A DNA stretch of 64,000 nucleotides from Staphylococcus pseudoxylosus. Its GTDB lineage: Bacteria > Bacillota > Bacilli > Staphylococcales > Staphylococcaceae. The stretch is taken from contig NZ_RCVN01000011.1 in the NCBI RefSeq assembly GCF_003697915.1, positions 1 through 64,000 of the forward strand, in the 5' to 3' direction. This document shows, in pieces, positions 19,051 through 28,896 of the stretch (its first letter is position 1; each line of letters starts with the position of its first letter). Both the position numbers and the translations under genes were made by a program. The notes under the pieces are model-generated. The model had not been told where the DNA came from. It saw only the letters and a program-made list of their open reading frames with translations, and did not search any database.

Positions 19051-19123
19051 ATTGCATTCTCCTTTACCTTATATAATTTGTTTTAAAATTTTTATTACAT
19101 CAGAATTCATAAAATTTAATCGA

Positions 19124-19363
19124 TTAGCTCCATCGATTAAGGAAATTTAAAAAGTCTTGCTTACGGTCTTTAGTATACCCAACTCCAATTCCAATCAAAC
19201 ATAATACTAGAATTAAAATTGTACTCCAGAAACCTAGAGTTAAAAATAATATTGCTATGATTAGAAATGCTAAGAAGCCAATGATTCTCCATTTAAACGT
19301 TTTGAAAAATTCAACAACTTCTTGCGTAGAATCTTGTCCATTTTGGTTATTATTGTTAGCCAT
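19124..19363 (-). CDS. DUF2273 small membrane protein of the asp23 operon
   Basis: A 79-residue protein with a polar N-terminus and two adjacent membrane helices (about 26-44 and 46-63), then a short basic tail (TKDRKQDFLNFL). It belongs to DUF2273, which regularly sits beside Asp23-family genes. It probably helps anchor or organise the Asp23 layer, but no activity is known. GGGAGG supports the ATG. It starts 12 nt after amaP. Confidence 0.88.
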   Translation of the reverse strand: MANNNNQNGQDSTQEVVEFFKTFKWRIIGFLAFLIIAILFLTLGFWSTILILVLCLIGIGVGYTKDRKQDFLNFLNRWS

Positions 19364-19375
19364 GATAACCCTCCC

Positions 19376-19912
19376 TTACAACACACGTTTGCCTGAGGTT
19401 TTTTGATCTCTAACATTAACCTCTAATTTTGATACTGGTAATTCTGTAAAATGCTCGACATTTTGCTTGATGTCATTTCTAATCTCTTCAGTTAAAGAAT
19501 TAACCTGAACATCACCAGGAACAAAGAAATCTGCTTTTAAAGCAATATGTGATTTCTTTTTCTTGTTATAAAGTTTTGCAATCACGTTTGGTTGACGTAT
19601 TTGATCATATTGCGTAAGTGTATCGTATGCAGATTTTTCAACTGCTTTTCTCGATACATAAATATGACCATCTTCGAAATTTTTATATAGTCCGGGTTTT
19701 CTATACGTAGGTTTAAACAAGCTGAATACTAATATAAGACCAATAATAATGAGTAACGCCGCTAAACCAATGAGTGTTGGTTCAAACCAGTTAAACTGAT
19801 TAAAATAGTCTTGATACTGGCTAATTCTAGAATCTTGAATATACATAAAGAGTAAAAATCCAACGATTACTACAATTAATATGCCTAGGATAAAATTCTT
19901 AAGTCGTTTCAC
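19376..19912 (-). CDS. amaP: Asp23 membrane-anchoring protein AmaP
   Basis: About 178 residues with two N-terminal membrane helices (about 5-23 and 48-68) and a cytosolic domain. In S. aureus AmaP tethers Asp23 to the membrane. I start at the GTG at 19912, 11 nt after AGGAGG; an in-frame GTG at 19924 overlaps the ribosome site and would add four residues, so the exact start is uncertain. A SigB-type promoter stands immediately upstream. Confidence 0.85.
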   Translation of the reverse strand: MKRLKNFILGILIVVIVGFLLFMYIQDSRISQYQDYFNQFNWFEPTLIGLAALLIIIGLILVFSLFKPTYRKPGLYKNFEDGHIYVSRKAVEKSAYDTLTQYDQIRQPNVIAKLYNKKKKSHIALKADFFVPGDVQVNSLTEEIRNDIKQNVEHFTELPVSKLEVNVRDQKTSGKRVL

Positions 19913-19964
19913 CTCGTATGACACCTCCTATGCTTTGTTAATATGTACTTGTCATACAGAACTA

Positions 19965-19990
19965 CTACCCTTAAAAAAATTCTTAGAAAC
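19965..19990 (-). promoter_or_regulatory. SigB promoter of amaP-DUF2273-asp23
   Basis: On the minus strand GTTTCT (19985-19990), 14-bp spacer and GGGTAG (19965-19970) fit the SigB pattern (GTTTAA, 12-15, GGGTAT). It lies about 50 bp before amaP, so the last three genes can be expressed strongly apart from opuD2. Confidence 0.8.
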
Positions 19991-20046
19991 ATTTTTATTG
20001 AATTTTATTTTTAACTTTTATTACAAAACAAATTTGTTAGTCCATT

Positions 20047-21630
20047 TTATTGATTGTCCTTTGTCACTTGATCAGCTAGTTCTGGATGATTTGCAATACG
20101 ATATTGTAATAGTTTGTCGTCTGATACGAGCAACTTATTACTCGGTCTTGGCTTTTCAATTGCTAATGATTTAAAAAGTGACCAAATCATAAATATAATG
20201 ACAATCGAAAATGGTAAGGCAGCAATAATTAATAAGTTCTGGATGGATTGCGTACCGCCAGTGTATATCATAATCATTGCAAATAAAGCTAATATGATAC
20301 CCCAGCTAACTTTTACAATACCTTTTGGATTAATACTACCTTTAGAACTTAACATACCTAAAACGTATGTCGCTGAGTCTGCTGAAGTTACAAAGAAAAT
20401 CATAATCACAATTAATGTCACTATACTTAACAAGAACCCTAGTGGAAAATGTTCTAAAGTTGCAAATGTAGCAGTCTCTGTTGCCTCTTTCGCAATATCT
20501 GCGATACCATGTTGCTGTAAATAAGTAGCAGACGCCCCAAATACTGCAAAGAATAAGAAACAAACTAGCGCTGGTACAAATAAAACACCCAAAATAAATT
20601 CTTTAATCGTTCTACCTCTTGAAACACGAGCAATAAATATTCCAACAAATGGAGCCCATGAAATCCACCAAGCCCAGTAGAAAATCGTCCATTGTTGTAA
20701 CCATTGGAATTTTTCGCCACCTGATTGTGGAATACGTAAACTCATATTAAAGAAATTTGCAATGTAATCACCAAGTGAATTGGTAAAGGTATTTAATATA
20801 GTTAAAGTTGGACCTACACAAAATAATACGATGAGTACTAGAAAAGCGAGTATCATATTAATATTACTCAATGTTTTGATGCCTTTATTAATACCTGACC
20901 AAGCTGACCAAGTAAATAAAATCGTTGCTATAACAATTATAATTACCTGAGTTGTAAAGTTTGAAGGTATATCAAATAAAAAATTCAATCCTTCATTAAT
21001 CTGTAATGCACCGAATCCAAGTGTTGCTGCTACACCTGTAACAGTAGCGATAATCGCTAACACATCGATCGAACCACCTATGGGGCCTCTCATCATTTTA
21101 GAACCTAAAATCGGTGTTAACGTCGCACTTACTAATCCTGGATAACCTTTGTGAAAATTAAAATAAGCAAAAACTAGACCAACGATGCCGTATACTGCCC
21201 AAGCATGGACACCCCAATGAAAGAATGAGAATTGCATGGCATCATTAATTGCAGTTTGCGTACCTGCTTTATGTAAAGGTGTTAACGTAAATGCATGGCT
21301 GATTGGCTCTGCTGTAGTCCAAAAAACTAATCCTATCCCCATACCAGCACTAAATAACATAGCAAACCAAGATTTCAATGAGAATTCTGGATCCTCTCCA
21401 TCTTCACCTAATGTAATTGATGAATATCTAGAGAATAATAGATACACACATACAATTAATATGACAAGTACCAATAATAAATAGTACCAGCCAAAATTTA
21501 ATGCAATAAAATTTGTAATATTTTGTGTTACTGTTTCTAGTTGTTTTGGCAATATTGCACCATATACAACAAACAGGGTACAAATTGATAATGCTACCCA
21601 AAATACAACCGTTAATCTGTTTAAACGCAT
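20047..21630 (-). CDS. opuD2: BCCT family glycine betaine transporter OpuD2
   Basis: About 527 residues and twelve helices of the BCCT family, which takes up compatible solutes such as glycine betaine with Na+. GMGIGLVFWTTAEPISH near residues 88-104 is the glycine-rich helix-1' region of BCCT carriers, and WTIFYWAWWISWAPFVGIFI is the family tryptophan signature. The ATG at 21630 is preferred; a GTG at 21645 is directly against the GGGAG ribosome site. In S. aureus it heads the SigB-dependent operon that ends with asp23. Confidence 0.88.
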   Translation of the reverse strand: MRLNRLTVVFWVALSICTLFVVYGAILPKQLETVTQNITNFIALNFGWYYLLLVLVILIVCVYLLFSRYSSITLGEDGEDPEFSLKSWFAMLFSAGMGIGLVFWTTAEPISHAFTLTPLHKAGTQTAINDAMQFSFFHWGVHAWAVYGIVGLVFAYFNFHKGYPGLVSATLTPILGSKMMRGPIGGSIDVLAIIATVTGVAATLGFGALQINEGLNFLFDIPSNFTTQVIIIVIATILFTWSAWSGINKGIKTLSNINMILAFLVLIVLFCVGPTLTILNTFTNSLGDYIANFFNMSLRIPQSGGEKFQWLQQWTIFYWAWWISWAPFVGIFIARVSRGRTIKEFILGVLFVPALVCFLFFAVFGASATYLQQHGIADIAKEATETATFATLEHFPLGFLLSIVTLIVIMIFFVTSADSATYVLGMLSSKGSINPKGIVKVSWGIILALFAMIMIYTGGTQSIQNLLIIAALPFSIVIIFMIWSLFKSLAIEKPRPSNKLLVSDDKLLQYRIANHPELADQVTKDNQ

Positions 21631-21669
21631 GTCAAAATTACACACTCCCTATACTGTTATGTAACTTAC

Positions 21670-21675
21670 ATACCC
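21670..21675 (-). promoter_or_regulatory. candidate SigB -10 of opuD2
   Basis: A perfect GGGTAT on the minus strand about 40 bp before opuD2. The expected GTTTAA at the right distance is not clear, so this is only a candidate. Confidence 0.4.
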
Positions 21676-21750
21676 TAACTTATTGTATATATTCGTAAAA
21701 TCCATAAAATAAAGCATATTATAAAAATTATATATATTATTTAAAATAAA

Positions 21751-21797
21751 AAGCATCTTCCTATTCACCATACCATGATGAACTATAGAAGATGCTT
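21751..21797 (-). terminator. terminator of the two-gene oxidoreductase unit
   Basis: AAGCATCTTC (21751-21760) pairs with GAAGATGCTT (21788-21797); on the minus strand TTTTATTTT follows. It lies 32 nt beyond the stop at 21829 and isolates the opuD2 promoter. Confidence 0.85.
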
Positions 21798-21828
21798 AGC
21801 TTTAAATTCATTTTTATTAAACTTAATT

Positions 21829-22839
21829 TCAAAGTTTAATCACTAGCTTACCTATCATACTTTGATTTTCTAACTTAACATGTGCATCGTATAAGTTTTC
21901 AACAGTTAAGCCATCTATTACTTCATTCACGGTCGGTTTGTATATACCCGCTTCTATTTTTTCAGAAATATCAGTAAGATAATCACGATGTATTTGCATA
22001 TCTTCGGTTTCGTGAATAGGTCTTGATGACATAAATTCATGCGTAAATGTAATGCTTTTTGGTTTCAGCAAGTTTAAATCTTGATTATGCTTGAAAGCAA
22101 CAATCGTTGCAATCGTACCTCTTGGTTTTACTAATTCAATCATTTTTTCATAATACATATCCGTATCAAAGGTACAGAAAATATAATTTACTTCACTAAT
22201 TTCATATTTCTTAAACTCTTCAGCTAAATCATGCTTATGATTTAATACGATATCTGCACCCATATCTTTAGACCATTGGTGTGTTTCCTCACGAGATGCT
22301 GTAGTGATTACATGTAAACCATAGTGTTTAGCGATTTGTGTTGCTATGCTTCCTACACCACCAGCACCATTTATAATTAAAATAGATTTCCCTTTATTTT
22401 CTTCTGGATTAAAGGATATTTTAAATACATCAAACAGGGTTTCATAAGCTGTCAGACCAGTTAGTGGTAAGCTTGCTGCGTCCACATTAGAAATATTTTT
22501 AGGCTTTTTCGCTACTAAACGCTCATCGACAATTTGATAAGATTGGTTAGAACCCTGATATTTAGGAGAGCCTGAATAAAAAACTTCATCTCCAACTTTA
22601 AAGTGATTAACACCTTCACCTACTGCTTCTACCACACCTACAGCATCGAAACCTAAAATTCTTGGCGCTTGTTCAACCACTGTCTTTCTGATCTTTGTAT
22701 CTACAGGGTTAACGCTAATTGCTTCAACACGTACTAATAATTCATATTGTTCAGGTTTGGGAGTATCAACAGCGAACTCATAAAATAAATTGCCATCTTC
22801 TAGATTAAAACTTTGATCTGCACCTATCGCTTTCATCAT
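21829..22839 (-). CDS. MDR-superfamily quinone oxidoreductase-like protein
   Basis: About 336 residues of the medium-chain dehydrogenase/reductase superfamily. It has a GroES-like domain in the first 120 residues and an NAD(P)-binding Rossmann fold with [19 protein letters not shown]. The catalytic zinc ligands of true alcohol dehydrogenases are not obvious, so it is better read as a quinone/enal reductase (ZADH1/YogA-like) despite the usual 'zinc-type alcohol dehydrogenase' label. The start follows AAAGGAG; the adjacent second ATG is equally possible. It follows the next oxidoreductase by 17 nt, probably in one transcript. Confidence 0.82.
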   Translation of the reverse strand: MMKAIGADQSFNLEDGNLFYEFAVDTPKPEQYELLVRVEAISVNPVDTKIRKTVVEQAPRILGFDAVGVVEAVGEGVNHFKVGDEVFYSGSPKYQGSNQSYQIVDERLVAKKPKNISNVDAASLPLTGLTAYETLFDVFKISFNPEENKGKSILIINGAGGVGSIATQIAKHYGLHVITTASREETHQWSKDMGADIVLNHKHDLAEEFKKYEISEVNYIFCTFDTDMYYEKMIELVKPRGTIATIVAFKHNQDLNLLKPKSITFTHEFMSSRPIHETEDMQIHRDYLTDISEKIEAGIYKPTVNEVIDGLTVENLYDAHVKLENQSMIGKLVIKL

Positions 22840-22856
22840 ACGCACTCCTTTCTTGA

Positions 22857-23864
22857 TTAAATATCATCTGATACTTGAACAACTTGTTTTCCGAAATTAT
22901 CACCTGTAAATAAGTTTCTAAAGGCATTTGGTAAGCTATCAAAACCTTTTTTAACAGATGTCTTAGTTTTAATTTTATCTTCTTGGACCCACTGTGCAAG
23001 TGCTTTACTAGCGTTTGGAAAATCGTCTGCATAATTAGCAACAATAAATCCTTGCATCAATGCTTGTGCTTTAATAATAATTGGTTGGATACGAGGGCCA
23101 TATTCAACTTCTGTATTGTTATAACCAGAAATAGCACCGCAAACTGGAATTCTAGCAAATTGATTAAGATGTTTCATGACTTCATCCGCAATCGTGCCGC
23201 CTACATTTTCAAAATAGACATCTACACCATTCGGCACTGCTTTCGCCAATTGCTCAGCAAAATCATTCGCTTGATAGTCTACTCCTACATCAAAGCCTAA
23301 TTCTTCAGTTAAATAATTCGTTTTTTCACTTCCACCTGCAATGCCAACTACATGAGCGCCTTTTAATTTTGCTATTTGACCTACAACTGAGCCAACTGCA
23401 CCTGAGGCAGCTGATACTACAACAGTTTCACCTTCTTGTGGTTGTCCTATTTTTAGTAAGCCATGGTAAGCTGTCTGTCCAGTCATCCCTAAAACACTAA
23501 GATATAGATATAAAGGAATGTCAGTTTGACTTACTTTAATAGCATGCTTGGCTTTTATATTCACTATTTTTTGCCATGGGAACGTACCAGTAACAATGTC
23601 ACCTTTTGTAAATCCATCTACACTTGATTCGATGACTCTCCCTACTACGTGACCATTCATTGGTTTGTCTAATTCGAATGGGGCTACATATGATTCACTA
23701 TCATCCATACGGCCACGCATGTAAGGATCTACTGATATATATAACGATTCTATTTGAATTTCATCTTGCTTCGGTCCGTCTATCTCAACAGTTTCATATC
23801 TAAATACATCATCGGATGGGATTCCTTCAGGTCTTTTTGCCAATACAATTCTTTCTGTATTCAT
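22857..23864 (-). CDS. NADP-dependent MDR oxidoreductase (PTGR/YfmJ-like)
   Basis: A 335-residue enzyme of the leukotriene B4 dehydrogenase/prostaglandin reductase branch of MDR, reducing alpha,beta-unsaturated carbonyls with NADPH. It begins with the branch-typical [19 protein letters not shown] and has VDPYMRGRM and the nucleotide loop [19 protein letters not shown]. It lacks zinc ligands. The ATG at 23864 follows GGAGG; an extension to 23882 would start inside the ribosome site. First gene of the pair with the oxidoreductase at 21829. Physiological substrate unknown. Confidence 0.85.
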   Translation of the reverse strand: MNTERIVLAKRPEGIPSDDVFRYETVEIDGPKQDEIQIESLYISVDPYMRGRMDDSESYVAPFELDKPMNGHVVGRVIESSVDGFTKGDIVTGTFPWQKIVNIKAKHAIKVSQTDIPLYLYLSVLGMTGQTAYHGLLKIGQPQEGETVVVSAASGAVGSVVGQIAKLKGAHVVGIAGGSEKTNYLTEELGFDVGVDYQANDFAEQLAKAVPNGVDVYFENVGGTIADEVMKHLNQFARIPVCGAISGYNNTEVEYGPRIQPIIIKAQALMQGFIVANYADDFPNASKALAQWVQEDKIKTKTSVKKGFDSLPNAFRNLFTGDNFGKQVVQVSDDI

Positions 23865-24012
23865 TATATTACCTCCATTCATTGTTTGACTTTATTCTAA
23901 AGGGATACTTATCATCAATCAATCAAATCGCTTATTTAATACTTCAATAACGTGTTATGCTATTGCTAATTTATAAAACGTTTTTCGTTTTATCACGTTA
24001 GGAGATTGTATA

Positions 24013-25014
24013 TTGAAACTTAGTATTTTAGATTATGTGCCAATATTTGAAGGACGTAACGCTACTCAAGCATTAAATCATACTGTTGAATTAGCCCAAT
24101 TAGCTGAACAGTTAAATTACACACGTTATTGGGTTGCTGAACATCATCAAGTCTTTTCAGTAGCGTCCAGTGCACCTGAAATGATTATGATGTCATTATT
24201 AGAAAATACTAACTCAATTCAAATTGGCAGCGGTGGCGTTATGTTGCCACATTATAGTGCGTATAAAGTGGCTGAAGTATTTAAAACTATGGAAGCTAGC
24301 CACCCTAGTAGAGTCAACTTAGGTACTGGCCATTCTAAGAGTTATAAAAATGTAAATAAAGCTTTAAATGAACATAAAACAATACCCGTTGATTATGAGA
24401 ATCAAATTGATGATCTAATAGCTTATTTTAATAGTGACAGTGATATAAATCAGCAATATAAAGATTTATATGCGATGCCACTTATCAACACTAAGCCTAA
24501 TATGTTTATTTTGGGTACAAGCAAAAAAAGTGCATCACTTGCTGCTATTAGAGGATTACCTTTTGTTATTGCCAATATGGGACAAGATAAAGAACAAATC
24601 AAATCTGTAATAAACCATTACCGTTCTTCATTCAAAGCACAGCATCCCTTACATCATCCTTATGTCATCATGGCTTCTTTTGTAATTACGGCAGATAATA
24701 AATACCTGCGCGAAGATTTAGCTAATGCATTTCATTTGTGGTTATTGCGTATTGGTTACTTAGACCAACCAAAATGTTATCCTTCAGTGGACTATGCAAA
24801 ACAAAAATCATTTTCTTCTAGAGAAATTGAAAAAATAAATCAACACAATCATCGTGTCATAGTAGGTTCAGCTAATGAAGTCATCTCCAAATTAAAAGAG
24901 ATGATGACTGACTTTGATGTCGATGAAATGATGATCCAACCACATGTTTATGGCGAAGATAATAGAAAACAATTAATTCAATTACTCGCAATAGAGAACT
25001 TTAAGCATAAATAA
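24013..25014 (+). CDS. luciferase-like (LLM class) flavin-dependent monooxygenase
   Basis: A 333-residue bacterial-luciferase-like TIM-barrel protein (LLM class, MsnO8/YceB-type). The family uses FMNH2, and the substrate of this member is unknown. Typical features: start KLSILDYVPIFEGRN, YWVAEHHQVFSVASSAPEM near residues 39-57, and GSGGVMLPHY. It has a TTG start, 8 nt after AGGAG. It is divergent from the oxidoreductase at 22857-23864. A perfect 8-bp inverted repeat (23973-23993) precedes the ribosome site and may be an operator. Confidence 0.85.
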   Translation: MKLSILDYVPIFEGRNATQALNHTVELAQLAEQLNYTRYWVAEHHQVFSVASSAPEMIMMSLLENTNSIQIGSGGVMLPHYSAYKVAEVFKTMEASHPSRVNLGTGHSKSYKNVNKALNEHKTIPVDYENQIDDLIAYFNSDSDINQQYKDLYAMPLINTKPNMFILGTSKKSASLAAIRGLPFVIANMGQDKEQIKSVINHYRSSFKAQHPLHHPYVIMASFVITADNKYLREDLANAFHLWLLRIGYLDQPKCYPSVDYAKQKSFSSREIEKINQHNHRVIVGSANEVISKLKEMMTDFDVDEMMIQPHVYGEDNRKQLIQLLAIENFKHK

Positions 25015-25058
25015 ATGGCACATACACATGTAGTGAGGCTGATGTGTATGTGCCATTT
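25013..25058. terminator. hairpin between convergent genes
   Basis: Perfect 17-bp stem (25013-25029 with 25042-25058), 12-nt loop, starting at the stop codon of the luciferase-like gene. No good T-run on either side, so it may act as a weak terminator or 3' stabiliser. Confidence 0.6.
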
Positions 25059-25136
25059 GCTTAATATATAGAATAACAAGCACTTGACCTCTTGTATAAA
25101 TGCTACAAAATCAATTCATTAAGAAGTACTTTAACT

Positions 25137-26003
25137 TTATTTCCCCCATAAAAATTGATTCATTTTATCGGTGACATAACTATTATCATGAAGTTCACTA
25201 TGATCAGCATTTCGTCCGGTCACTTTAAATTCTTCATAACTCCTTACTTTATCATCAACTAAATACCTTAATGATTTAGATGAAACATTGGTAACCCGAT
25301 TATCAGAATGTGTGCCATCTTCTATATCACCATAAATATTTAGCACTTTTGTAGTTTCTGGATATGACTTTTTCATAGGCAACAAATCTTTATATGCTTT
25401 TAGCATTTTATTTGGTTTACCATCTTCATCTAATTTAACATCTAAATCAAGACCATCTATGTCAACTTCACCATTAAAATTACCTGCTAAACTCACTTGT
25501 TTATTTAATTTTGGTAAGTTTTGATTATCACCATAGTTCAACATATAATAGCTAAAAGATTGATTGCCCATAGAATGTGCGACAAAATTAAACTGGTCAA
25601 AGTGATGTTGACTCATCGTAGCAATGATAACTTGTTGTATCCATTGCGCATTTTTATTTAAATCTTTATTTGTATTATCTTCTAATATAATTTCAATGAC
25701 TGGATTCTTTGCATCAGGTGATAATGCGCCCTCGAATGTCACCATTCCCTCTTTAGAAACTTTTGCTTTGATTACTTCTTCTGTAATTTCTTTTTGTACT
25801 GCAGAATTAATCATGTACTTTATAGAATTCTCTGTCCCACCATAACCATGTAAATAAAATGTCGGTATATTAGCATACTTATAATTATTTTCTTTATATT
25901 GACTATATGTTTTAAAAGCCGCGATCAAAATAATGACAAATAAAATAAATGCGATCAATGCAATTGTCAGATATATATTAGTCCTACGTTTGTTAATCTT
26001 CAT
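25137..26003 (-). CDS. membrane-anchored DUF915 alpha/beta hydrolase
   Basis: A 288-residue protein with a basic N-terminus and one membrane helix (about 12-35), so the rest lies outside the cell as an anchored or signal-cleaved domain. It belongs to DUF915 alpha/beta hydrolases. Visible are the oxyanion-type FYLHGYGG near 48-55, the nucleophile elbow VAHSMGNQSF (Ser about 144), IYGDIEDGTHSDNRV and a C-terminal DHSELHDN that supplies the histidine. The substrate is unknown, and lipase activity is only inferred. GAGGT precedes the ATG. In S. aureus the lac operon would begin next to this gene; here the rpsI terminator follows. Confidence 0.82.
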   Translation of the reverse strand: MKINKRRTNIYLTIALIAFILFVIILIAAFKTYSQYKENNYKYANIPTFYLHGYGGTENSIKYMINSAVQKEITEEVIKAKVSKEGMVTFEGALSPDAKNPVIEIILEDNTNKDLNKNAQWIQQVIIATMSQHHFDQFNFVAHSMGNQSFSYYMLNYGDNQNLPKLNKQVSLAGNFNGEVDIDGLDLDVKLDEDGKPNKMLKAYKDLLPMKKSYPETTKVLNIYGDIEDGTHSDNRVTNVSSKSLRYLVDDKVRSYEEFKVTGRNADHSELHDNSYVTDKMNQFLWGK

Positions 26004-26109
26004 ATAAATACCTCAAATTTAAAATTGTGTCCTATTATTTATATTATGACACTTTACATGATTAGTCATTCATTTTGATACAAATATATAATATTAAAAT
26101 AATACAAAA

Positions 26110-26135
26110 AAACTTCCCAATTTCTTGGGAAGTTT
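26110..26135 (-). terminator. terminator of rplM-rpsI
   Basis: An 11-bp stem (26110-26120 with 26125-26135), tetraloop, followed on the minus strand by seven T, about 90 nt past the rpsI stop. Confidence 0.9.
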
Positions 26136-26223
26136 GAAAAGTCTGTTCAATTTGACACAAATTGCTATACAACTTGTGTTCCAAATCAGTAAGCGAATTG
26201 AATTCGCAACAGCTTCGACAATA

Positions 26224-26616
26224 TTAACGTTTTGAGAATTGAGGTGAACGACGAGCTTTTTTAAGACCTGGTTTTTTACGTTCTTTCATACGAGGGTCAC
26301 GAGTAAGTAATCCAGCGCGTTTTAAAGAACCTCTATATTCAGGATCAGCTTCTAATAATGCACGTGAAATTCCGTGACGGATTGCTTGAGCTTGTCCAGT
26401 AAATCCTCCACCATGAACGTTAACTAATACATCATAGTTACCTTTAGTTTCTGTTACATCAAATGCTTGGTTAATGTCTAAAATTAATGATTCGAATGGT
26501 AAATAACTACGTACATCACGGCCGTTAACAGTAATGTTACCTTCACCTGGTACTAAACGGACACGTGCTACTGAGTTTTTACGACGGCCTGTGCCTTTAT
26601 ATTCAACTTGTGCCAA
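26224..26616 (-). CDS. rpsI: 30S ribosomal protein S9
   Basis: A complete 130-residue S9 with the [11 protein letters not shown] start and the basic tail [12 protein letters not shown] that reaches the P-site tRNA on the 30S head. The start codon is TTG, behind AAAAGGAGG. It lies 19 nt downstream of rplM in the conserved rplM-rpsI operon. Confidence 0.97.
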   Translation of the reverse strand: MAQVEYKGTGRRKNSVARVRLVPGEGNITVNGRDVRSYLPFESLILDINQAFDVTETKGNYDVLVNVHGGGFTGQAQAIRHGISRALLEADPEYRGSLKRAGLLTRDPRMKERKKPGLKKARRSPQFSKR

Positions 26617-26635
26617 TGTAATTTCCTCCTTTTAA

Positions 26636-27073
26636 TTAACCACGTAACTCGTAGTTTTCTGGTTGTTGTGCAGCGTGTGGATGTTCAGCGCCACCATATA
26701 CAAATAATTTTTTACCTTGTTTTTCGCCTAAACGTGTGCTTGGAAGCATACCTTTAATTGAATTTTCAAGTAAACGTTCTGGATTGTTAGCTTTTAACTC
26801 ACCAGCTGAAACTGATTTGATACCACCTGGGTGATTTGAGTGACGATAGTACATTTTATCGCGCTCTTTATTACCAGTGAAGTGGATTTTTGAAGCATTA
26901 ACGACGATTACATAATCACCTGTATCAACGTGTGGTGTATAAGTTACTTTATTTTTACCGCGTAAAATAGCTGCTACTTCTGATGATAAACGACCAAGTG
27001 TTTTACCTTCAGCATCAATAACATACCATTTGCGCTCAATGTTTGATTCATTAGCCATAAATGTTTGACGCAT
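26636..27073 (-). CDS. rplM: 50S ribosomal protein L13
   Basis: A 145-residue L13, an early 23S-binding protein. It starts MRQTFMANE as in S. aureus, and both in-frame ATGs are possible; AGGAGG fits the first. The motif THPGG appears as HSNHPGGIK. First gene of rplM-rpsI, preceded by a roughly 165-nt leader with a candidate autoregulatory structure. Confidence 0.97.
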   Translation of the reverse strand: MRQTFMANESNIERKWYVIDAEGKTLGRLSSEVAAILRGKNKVTYTPHVDTGDYVIVVNASKIHFTGNKERDKMYYRHSNHPGGIKSVSAGELKANNPERLLENSIKGMLPSTRLGEKQGKKLFVYGGAEHPHAAQQPENYELRG

Positions 27074-27191
27074 ATAATTGTCCTCCTAGAATAAATAAAT
27101 GTTTCTTAAATTAATAGTTTATACTTACTAAATCTTAAATTTCATCTATTTTTTTAAATAGTTTGTTTCTACGTGCTTCTATATCTTGTAA

Positions 27192-27218
27192 CACAATAAG
27201 ATTCCGGGGCTTATCGTG
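27192..27218 (-). promoter_or_regulatory. candidate L13 leader hairpin
   Basis: On the minus strand CACGATAAG pairs with CTTATTGTG around the loop CCCCGGAAT, about 20 nt after the predicted transcript start of rplM. Position and shape suit the Firmicute L13 leader by which L13 limits its own synthesis. I could not run a covariance model. Confidence 0.55.
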
Positions 27219-27244
27219 GGTGATATAAAACAATACCGTTAGTA

Positions 27245-27273
27245 ATCGTATAATTTTTTTGTCATTTTGTCAA
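27245..27273 (-). promoter_or_regulatory. rplM-rpsI promoter
   Basis: On the minus strand TTGACA (27268-27273), 17-bp spacer, TACGAT (27245-27250). Confidence 0.7.
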
Positions 27274-27288
27274 CGACATTTAACAATT

Positions 27289-28083
27289 TCATATCGATTT
27301 TTTTTGATGTAATTTTATATCATTACCAAAATCAGTGGTTAATTCACTTGGTGTTAAATAAATCTTCTCTAAATATAACCCTTCTGCAGGTGCAGTAAAA
27401 GGCACTTTATTTCGATCTTTATCCTCTAATAACTTAGGTATTTCTTCTGGTTGTCGTTTTCCTTTGCCTACTTCAATTAAAAAGGCTATTAACACACGCA
27501 CCATATTATATAGGAAACCGGAGCCTGTGACAATATAGTCAAAGCCATTTTCTGTTTTTTCTATACGACTTTCGTAGAGTGTTCTCACTTTGCTAACAAC
27601 TTCTGTTTTTTGTGAACAGAACCCTGTAAAATCATGCGTACCTATAAAATATTGTGCGGCTGCATTCATTTTATCTATATCTAGCGTTTCAGCGATATGT
27701 GTTTTTAAGCCATTAAGAAACGGATCTTTGTGTTCAGCTTGATAAATTTTATACCGGTAAGATTTGCCTACGCAATCATATCTGCAATGAAAGTCATCAC
27801 TAACAAAACTGACATGATTGACATATATATCACCTGGTAATGCTCTATTCATCGCATATTGCCATTGTTGCTCAGGAATGTTCAACTCTGTGTCAAAATG
27901 AAAATATTGCTCAATTGCATGCACGCCTCTATCTGTTCTACTGCTTGGATGAATTCTCACATCATGCTTATGCATACGCTTTAATATCTTTTCGAATTGT
28001 TGTTGTACCGTTCTTCCATTTTGTTGTATTTGAAAACCTAGAAATTGGCTTCCTTGATAAGAAATATTAACTAACACACGCAT
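27289..28083 (-). CDS. truA: tRNA pseudouridine(38-40) synthase TruA
   Basis: A 264-residue TruA that converts U38-U40 in the tRNA anticodon stem to pseudouridine. The catalytic aspartate is D51 in [24 protein letters not shown] and [12 protein letters not shown] are further family blocks. Its ribosome site GGGAGTG lies inside the end of ecfT, so it is the last gene of ecfA1-ecfA2-ecfT-truA, the order seen in many Firmicutes. Confidence 0.96.
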   Translation of the reverse strand: MRVLVNISYQGSQFLGFQIQQNGRTVQQQFEKILKRMHKHDVRIHPSSRTDRGVHAIEQYFHFDTELNIPEQQWQYAMNRALPGDIYVNHVSFVSDDFHCRYDCVGKSYRYKIYQAEHKDPFLNGLKTHIAETLDIDKMNAAAQYFIGTHDFTGFCSQKTEVVSKVRTLYESRIEKTENGFDYIVTGSGFLYNMVRVLIAFLIEVGKGKRQPEEIPKLLEDKDRNKVPFTAPAEGLYLEKIYLTPSELTTDFGNDIKLHQKKSI

Positions 28084-28089
28084 GATTTA

Positions 28090-28896
28090 TTACACTCCCA
28101 TGAATTTTAACGCAAATAATACTACTGATAGTGGCAATAATATTAACAACGTTAAACTGTCTTTCATTTGCCACTGTAGTTTACGATAATTTGTCCGTTG
28201 CTTTTTCGTATCATAACCTCTCACTTCCATCGCAATCGCCAAATCTTCAGCGCGTTGGAACGCAGAAATAAATAAAGGAATCAACAAAGGTACAAATGCT
28301 TTCACTCTATTGATTATACTACCAGAACTAATTTCAGAACCTCTAGACTTTTGAGCCAGTATAATTTTATCTAACTCATTCATCAACGTGGGAATAAATC
28401 TTAACGCAATAGACATCATCATACTTAATTGGTGTACAGGTATTTTCACTAATTTCAGTGGTGATAGTAGTTTTTCAAAAGCATCAGTTAAATCAATTGG
28501 ACTTGTACTTAACGTCATAATGGTTGAAATCATAATGATAAACATAAGCCGCAAAACAATATAAATACCTTCTAAAATACCATCTGTATCAATTGAGACG
28601 AAACCTAATTCAACTAACCTTGTACCGCCTTTTGTTAAGAACAAATGCATTAAAAAAGTAAATATTAGAAAAATCCAAATAGGTGTTAACCCTTTGGCTA
28701 AGAACCATAATTTAATTTGTGCTAGTTTCATAAACGTAATAATTGAAATAAATAGCCATAAATAGGTTGCAAAAGAATGCGCAAAAAAGATTAAAATAAT
28801 AAATACAAAGACAAAAATCAATTTCGCACGTGGATCTAACCGATGTATAATCGTATCTAGTGGAAGATAACGTCCTATAATAAATTTATCTTTCAT
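28090..28896 (-). CDS. ecfT: energy-coupling factor transporter transmembrane protein EcfT
   Basis: A 268-residue T component of the group II ECF vitamin/metal importer that links the two ATPases to interchangeable S components encoded elsewhere. It has about five to six helices and the two X-R-G coupling motifs AQKSRGSE and AMEVRGYD in the cytosolic helices. I choose the ATG at 28896, 8 nt after AAGGGG, which overlaps the ecfA2 end by 11 nt; an extension to 28926 is not needed. Confidence 0.94.
   Translation of the reverse strand: MKDKFIIGRYLPLDTIIHRLDPRAKLIFVFVFIILIFFAHSFATYLWLFISIITFMKLAQIKLWFLAKGLTPIWIFLIFTFLMHLFLTKGGTRLVELGFVSIDTDGILEGIYIVLRLMFIIMISTIMTLSTSPIDLTDAFEKLLSPLKLVKIPVHQLSMMMSIALRFIPTLMNELDKIILAQKSRGSEISSGSIINRVKAFVPLLIPLFISAFQRAEDLAIAMEVRGYDTKKQRTNYRKLQWQMKDSLTLLILLPLSVVLFALKFMGV

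Noticed and set aside
22805-23044. 79-codon frame inside the MDR oxidoreductase region
   Set aside because: Overlaps the well-supported genes at 21829-22839 and 22857-23864 in another frame, with composition typical of a shadow.
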